Part shown: positions 6,847 through 10,229 of the stretch, in pieces
How the letters are laid out: each line of letters begins with the position of its first letter
Numbering within the stretch: position 1 is the first letter of the stretch
DNA from: Cellvibrionales bacterium UBA4435
Lineage (GTDB): Bacteria; Pseudomonadota; Gammaproteobacteria; Pseudomonadales; Porticoccaceae
Length of the DNA: 10,229 bases
NCBI GenBank assembly: GCA_002390525.1
Contig: DGPR01000039.1
Coordinates: 3,655 to 13,883 of the forward strand
Direction of reading: 5' to 3'
The notes under the pieces: model-generated
The model's database searches: none
What the model was told of the DNA's origin: nothing
Seen by the model: the letters and a program-made list of their open reading frames with translations, nothing else
Position numbers and translations under genes: made by a program

Positions 6847-7296
6847 ATGGACGTCATTCTTCTTGAAAAAGTTGGAAATTTAGGAAATATTGGAGATAAA
6901 GTAAGCGTTAAGGCTGGCTTTGGCCGTAATTACTTAATCCCAAATGAGAAGGCAGTATTTGCTACTTCTAAAAATCTAGTTGATTTTGAGGAGCGTCGCT
7001 CTGAATTAGAAGCGGCCGCATTGGCTGGTCTCGAAGAAGCAAACTCAAGAGCATCAAGTATCGAGGCAATTGCTTCCATCACTATTGATGTCAAGGCAAG
7101 CGACGAAGGAAAGCTTTTTGGTTCGGTTGGCACGAAAGATATTGCTGATGCAATAATCAATGCGGGCGTTCAAGTTGAAAAAAGTGAGATAAAATTACCA
7201 GATGGCTCTATACGCGAAGTGGGTGAATTTGATATTTTGATTCAATTACACGCTGATGTCACTCAGGTAGTAAAGCTATTAATAGTTGCTGAATAG
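6847..7296 (+). CDS. rplI: 50S ribosomal protein L9
   Basis: L9 binds 23S rRNA near the base of the L1 stalk and helps maintain reading frame. The 149 residues equal the E. coli length. The N-terminal RNA-binding domain has the family signature with [27 protein letters not shown] (10-36). A long connecting helix rich in Glu and Ala follows (about 42-74), then the C-terminal domain with [18 protein letters not shown]. The start is supported by AGGAG about 9 nt upstream. It is the last gene of the rpsF operon before a strong intrinsic terminator. A perfect 7-bp hairpin (AGTTGCT 7284-7290 / AGCAACT 7298-7304) spans the stop codon. Confidence 0.98.
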   Translation: MDVILLEKVGNLGNIGDKVSVKAGFGRNYLIPNEKAVFATSKNLVDFEERRSELEAAALAGLEEANSRASSIEAIASITIDVKASDEGKLFGSVGTKDIADAIINAGVQVEKSEIKLPDGSIREVGEFDILIQLHADVTQVVKLLIVAE

Positions 7297-7336
7297 AAGC
7301 AACTGTTCACTACCAAGATAATATCAGTAATAATAG

Positions 7337-7380
7337 GGCACTGTATGGCGATCTTAATTACGCCATAGTGCCTTTTTTTT
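7337..7380 (+). terminator. Strong Rho-independent terminator after rplI
   Basis: GGCACT (7337-7342), a 2-nt bulge GT, and ATGGCG (7345-7350) pair with CGCCATAGTGCC (7361-7372) to form a 12-bp stem with a 10-nt loop. Eight T residues follow directly (7373-7380). This is a textbook intrinsic terminator closing the rpsF-rpsR-membrane protein-rplI operon. It ends only 27 bp before the dnaB start, so dnaB needs read-through or a promoter that overlaps this region. Confidence 0.93.
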
Positions 7381-7407
7381 AGGCGATATTTTATAGGTAA
7401 CACGATA

Positions 7408-8769
7408 ATGGTTAAAAATCCAGCCATCGAAGAGAATCAATTACCACATTCTGTTGAAGCTGAACAAGCTGTTATTGGTGGCTTGATGCTAAGTAATAGC
7501 TCTTTCGATACTGTTGCGGAATTAGTTGTGGAGTCTGATTTTTTTTCTGAAGACCATAGACTAATATTTAATACAATGCGGTCCCTGTCAGCAGCACAAA
7601 AACCTTTAGATGTAATTACCTTATCTGAGACACTTGAAAATACAAATAAGCTAGAGACTGTTGGAGGCACACCATATTTAGTTGAACTTTCAAACAATAC
7701 GCCTAGTTCCTCTAATGTTAAAGCTTACGCACAGATAGTTCTGGAGCGTTCAATAATAAGAAAGCTAATCCTTGCAGCTACTGATATAGTGAGAAAAGGT
7801 CATAATCCTGTTGGTTGGGACAGCAATCAACTTCTGGCCGATGCAGAGAAAAAACTTGCCGATATCATAGAAAGTAGGCCCAAACAGAGTGGTTTTAAGC
7901 ATATTGATGAAGTAATCAAAGAGGCTATCACTCGTATGGAGCTTTTAGCAGCGAGTAAATCAAACATCACTGGTCTAAGTACAGGATTTCTTGATCTTGA
8001 TAAAATGACTTCTGGATGGCAAAAATCTGATTTAGTTATCATTGCTGGGAGACCTTCGATGGGTAAAACTTCTTTTGCAATGAATATGGTTGAAAATGCT
8101 ATTCTTAACCAAGATAAACCTGTGCTTGTATTTAGCATGGAGATGCCTGCCAATCAACTAATGATAAGAATGATGGCTTCGATAGGAAAAATTGACTCCC
8201 ATAATATGCGTTCCGGTAAGCTGGACGAAAGTGAGTGGTCAAGACTATCAAAAGCCTCCAATCGTCTAAAAAATAGACCCCTATATATCGATGATACTCC
8301 GGGTATATCGCCAATTGAGTTAAGAAACAGAGTCCGTCAGCTTGTTCGTGAGCATGGAGATATCGGCATGATCATGGTTGATTATCTTCAGCTGATGAAT
8401 GGAAGTGTGCCTGCTGAGAACCGCACTAACGAAATTACCCAAATTTCTAGGGAACTCAAAGCTATAGCTCGAGAATTTAATTGCCCAGTTTTGGCGTTAT
8501 CACAACTTAGCCGAAAGTGTGAAGAGCGAACAAATAAGAGACCTCTTAATTCAGATCTACGTGAATCGGGTGCAATCGAGCAGGATGCAGATGTTGTTGC
8601 ATTTATATATCGGGAAGAGGTCTATGATAAAGATAATCTTGAGCACAAAGGTGTTGCAGAAATAATTATTGGTAAACAAAGAAATGGCCCAATTGGTGAC
8701 TGTAAGTTGACATTTCTGGACTCATATACTCGATTTGAGAATTTTGCTCAGGACTACTCTGCAGATTAA
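7408..8769 (+). CDS. dnaB: Replicative DNA helicase DnaB
   Basis: DnaB is the hexameric 5'-3' helicase that unwinds the replication fork and contacts primase and the clamp loader. The 453-residue product has the all-helical N-terminal domain (about 12-115, starting PHSVEAEQAVIGGLML), a linker, and the RecA-like C-terminal domain (about 180-450). Walker A is GRPSMGKT at 214-221 with K220 and T221. Walker B is MIMVDYLQL with D325. The later segment SQLSRKCEERTNKRP and DLRESGAIEQDADVVAFIYRE is typical of DnaB, and includes the arginine-finger region. The length is slightly below E. coli (471), and there is no intein insertion at the Walker A motif. The Shine-Dalgarno sequence is weak (TAGGT about 13 nt upstream). 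It follows rplI, as in many gammaproteobacteria, but the next gene is panC rather than alr. Confidence 0.98.
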   Translation: MVKNPAIEENQLPHSVEAEQAVIGGLMLSNSSFDTVAELVVESDFFSEDHRLIFNTMRSLSAAQKPLDVITLSETLENTNKLETVGGTPYLVELSNNTPSSSNVKAYAQIVLERSIIRKLILAATDIVRKGHNPVGWDSNQLLADAEKKLADIIESRPKQSGFKHIDEVIKEAITRMELLAASKSNITGLSTGFLDLDKMTSGWQKSDLVIIAGRPSMGKTSFAMNMVENAILNQDKPVLVFSMEMPANQLMIRMMASIGKIDSHNMRSGKLDESEWSRLSKASNRLKNRPLYIDDTPGISPIELRNRVRQLVREHGDIGMIMVDYLQLMNGSVPAENRTNEITQISRELKAIAREFNCPVLALSQLSRKCEERTNKRPLNSDLRESGAIEQDADVVAFIYREEVYDKDNLEHKGVAEIIIGKQRNGPIGDCKLTFLDSYTRFENFAQDYSAD

Positions 8770-8791
8770 TAAAATATATTGGTGTCGATAG

Positions 8792-9658
8792 ATGCACATT
8801 TTTAAAACCATTATAGATATCGTTCCGGCACTTGATGAATATAGACTTCAAGGTAAAAAAATTGGGTTTGTCCCAACTATGGGCAATCTTCATGATGGAC
8901 ATATTGAGCTAGTTAAGCTGGCTCGAAAAACTAATGATGTAGTTGTTTGTTCAATATTTGTGAATAACCTTCAATTCGGATTGAATCAGGATTGGGATAA
9001 ATATCCAAGAACTCTCGAAAAGGACTGCGAAAAACTGAAGTCAGTTTCATGTGAAGTCCTTTTTCATCCTGATGAAAATCAAATGTATCCAAATGGTTTA
9101 GATTCTCAAACTAGGGTAATCTGCCCCTCAATGACAGACATTCTTTGTGGTGCAAGTAGACCAGGACATTTTGAGGGTGTAACCACTGTAGTTTCTAAAC
9201 TTTTAAACATTATTCAGCCTAACGAATTGATCTTGGGTAGGAAAGATTTCCAACAGATGGCAATATTACGTCGGATGATTGAAGATCTCTGCTTTCCGGT
9301 TAATATTATTGAAGCAAATATTTATCGTGAAGCAGACGGATTAGCTATGAGTTCTAGAAATTCATTTCTTACGGTTGCTGAAAAATGCAAGGCATCTCAA
9401 TTATATGAGAGCCTCAATTGGGTAGTTCAAATGATAAGATCCGGTAATAAAGATTTTAATTTTTTACAAAAAGAGGCGTCTAAGCAAATAAATAGGGCGG
9501 GCTTCAGAACTGACTATATTTCCGTTTGTAATAGCAAAACCCTAGAAATGGCTGCAGTCGATGATATCGATATCACTGTTCTTGGAGCTATGTATAGTAG
9601 CTCTGCGAGATTAATTGACAATATTTCCCTGAATAACTATAGGAATAGGTTATGCTAA
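8792..9658 (+). CDS. panC: Pantothenate synthetase (pantoate--beta-alanine ligase)
   Basis: PanC joins pantoate and beta-alanine using ATP, through a pantoyl-adenylate, in the last step of pantothenate (vitamin B5) synthesis. The 288 residues (E. coli 283) show the ATP-binding HIGH-like motif in [11 protein letters not shown] (27-37), [10 protein letters not shown] (54-63), [15 protein letters not shown] (123-137), GRKDFQQ (149-155) and the KMSKS-like MSSRN (186-190). One oddity is N59 in FVNNLQF, where most PanC sequences have Pro (FVNPxQF). The gene begins 22 bp after dnaB and has no clear Shine-Dalgarno, so it is probably co-transcribed with dnaB. Its last 7 nt overlap panD (ATGCTAA). panB, for the preceding pantoate pathway, is not in the window. 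Confidence 0.96.
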   Translation: MHIFKTIIDIVPALDEYRLQGKKIGFVPTMGNLHDGHIELVKLARKTNDVVVCSIFVNNLQFGLNQDWDKYPRTLEKDCEKLKSVSCEVLFHPDENQMYPNGLDSQTRVICPSMTDILCGASRPGHFEGVTTVVSKLLNIIQPNELILGRKDFQQMAILRRMIEDLCFPVNIIEANIYREADGLAMSSRNSFLTVAEKCKASQLYESLNWVVQMIRSGNKDFNFLQKEASKQINRAGFRTDYISVCNSKTLEMAAVDDIDITVLGAMYSSSARLIDNISLNNYRNRLC

Positions 9659-10032
9659 GTACTTTGTTAAAAGCTAAGCTGCATATGTGTACAGTGACTC
9701 AGGCCGAGTTATTGTATGACGGTTCATGTGCTATAGATTCAAATTTACTTGATCTTGCGGGATTGAGCGAGTTTGAGCAAATTGATATTTATAATATAAA
9801 TAATGGTGAGAGATTAACTACATATATTATAAAGGCAGAAGCTGGTTCAGGAATTATATCAATGAATGGTGCAGCAGCTAGAAAATGCCAAGTAGGAGAT
9901 AAAATAATAATTGCAGCATACGCACAATATACTTCAGATGAAGTGGCAAAACTTGAGCCTCGATTGGTCTATCTAAACAAAGATAATACTGTAGAACGCA
10001 CTACCAACGTGATACCTGTTCAAAAGTTATAA
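9652..10032 (+). CDS. panD: Aspartate 1-decarboxylase (pyruvoyl-dependent)
   Basis: PanD makes beta-alanine from L-aspartate, the second substrate of PanC. It is translated as an inactive proenzyme that cleaves itself between G24 and S25, turning S25 into the pyruvoyl group. Here the cleavage motif YDGSCAID places G24-S25 at exactly the family positions. The substrate-binding and catalytic residues K9, R54, T57, Y58 and N72 are also in place ([16 protein letters not shown]). The length of 126 matches E. coli PanD, and the C-terminus ends in IPVQ plus two residues, as in enterobacterial forms. The ATG overlaps the panC stop by 7 nt. Its ribosome-binding site AGGAATAGG lies in the last panC codons, which implies coupled, balanced synthesis of the two enzymes. 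Some gammaproteobacterial PanD proteins need a partner (PanZ/PanM) to mature. None is seen here. Confidence 0.97.
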   Translation: MLSTLLKAKLHMCTVTQAELLYDGSCAIDSNLLDLAGLSEFEQIDIYNINNGERLTTYIIKAEAGSGIISMNGAAARKCQVGDKIIIAAYAQYTSDEVAKLEPRLVYLNKDNTVERTTNVIPVQKL

Positions 10033-10124
10033 TATCAACTCAAAGATGGATCTAACAAACAACTAAAAAGATTTTAAGTCTGTTGTAAATAAATTTATAC
10101 CAACATCTCCAATAGGATTCCTTT

Positions 10125-10229
10125 ATGCCCTCATTCGATATTGTTTCAGAAGTTAAATTAGAAGAAATTCGTAATGCTACAGAAAATACCGCGCGAGAAA
10201 TAGCAACTCGTTTTGATTTTAGAGGTGTA
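10125..10229 (+). CDS. yajQ: YajQ-family nucleotide-binding protein, N-terminal part
   Basis: Thirty-five codons are present before the right edge. The peptide starts [20 protein letters not shown] and continues through TRFDFRG, which matches the highly conserved N-terminus of the YajQ family (about 160 residues when complete). YajQ proteins bind nucleotides, and some in Xanthomonas and Pseudomonas bind cyclic di-GMP and affect transcription. Whether this one does is unknown. The start has a modest AGGA about 8 nt upstream. The 92-bp gap after panD contains no clear terminator or strong promoter. Confidence 0.93.
   Translation, partial: MPSFDIVSEVKLEEIRNATENTAREIATRFDFRGV

Noticed and set aside
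1461..8902. Several minus-strand open frames of 60-108 codons inside rnr, rlmB, rplI, dnaB and panC
   Set aside because: They lie wholly or largely opposite conserved genes, have no recognisable motifs and look like antisense shadows.
1..10229. CRISPR array, insertion sequence ends or long tandem repeats
   Set aside because: No regularly spaced repeats, transposase motifs or terminal inverted repeats were seen on reading the window.

Overview
The window is an AT-rich chromosomal segment of a gammaproteobacterium. Most of it is a conserved housekeeping neighbourhood. Ribosomal protein S6 begins with the same 15 residues as I remember for the E. coli protein ([15 protein letters not shown]), and S18, L9, RlmB and the first residues of YajQ are also close to gammaproteobacterial forms. 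The order rnr - rlmB - ... - rpsF - rpsR - membrane protein - rplI - dnaB resembles Pseudomonas and its relatives. The low G+C suggests an AT-rich marine or host-associated lineage, but genus cannot be fixed from this sequence alone.

Layout. Positions 1-1018 look accessory. A leftward gene of unknown function runs off the left edge. A short rightward gene resembles only the N-terminal part of a tyrosine-type phage integrase and has no catalytic domain. The AT-rich space between them contains a perfect 9-bp dyad, a possible operator. Positions 1177-4943 hold rnr (RNase R), rlmB (23S rRNA Gm2251 methyltransferase) and a CDP-alcohol phosphatidyltransferase gene, closely spaced and co-directional. 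After a 205-bp gap containing a good sigma-70-like promoter and a structured leader, the ribosomal operon rpsF - rpsR - integral membrane protein - rplI runs to a strong intrinsic terminator at 7337-7380. Only 27 bp later comes dnaB (replicative helicase), followed by panC and panD (pantothenate pathway) and the first 35 codons of a yajQ-family gene, cut by the right edge.

How the genes work together. rnr and rlmB serve RNA turnover and 23S rRNA modification. rpsF, rpsR and rplI supply S6, S18 and L9, and S6 and S18 bind each other on the 30S platform. The rpsF leader can fold so that its Shine-Dalgarno sequence is paired next to an ACCCG segment, which fits the known idea of S6:S18 feedback on its own mRNA. 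panC and panD supply the last step of pantothenate synthesis and its beta-alanine precursor, and their 7-nt overlap implies coupled translation.

I found no convincing new multi-gene system. The points most worth a second look are the rpsF leader, the long acidic tail on S6, the unknown divergent gene with its dyad beside an integrase remnant, the lipid-synthesis-type enzyme between rlmB and rpsF, and the terminator crowded against dnaB.
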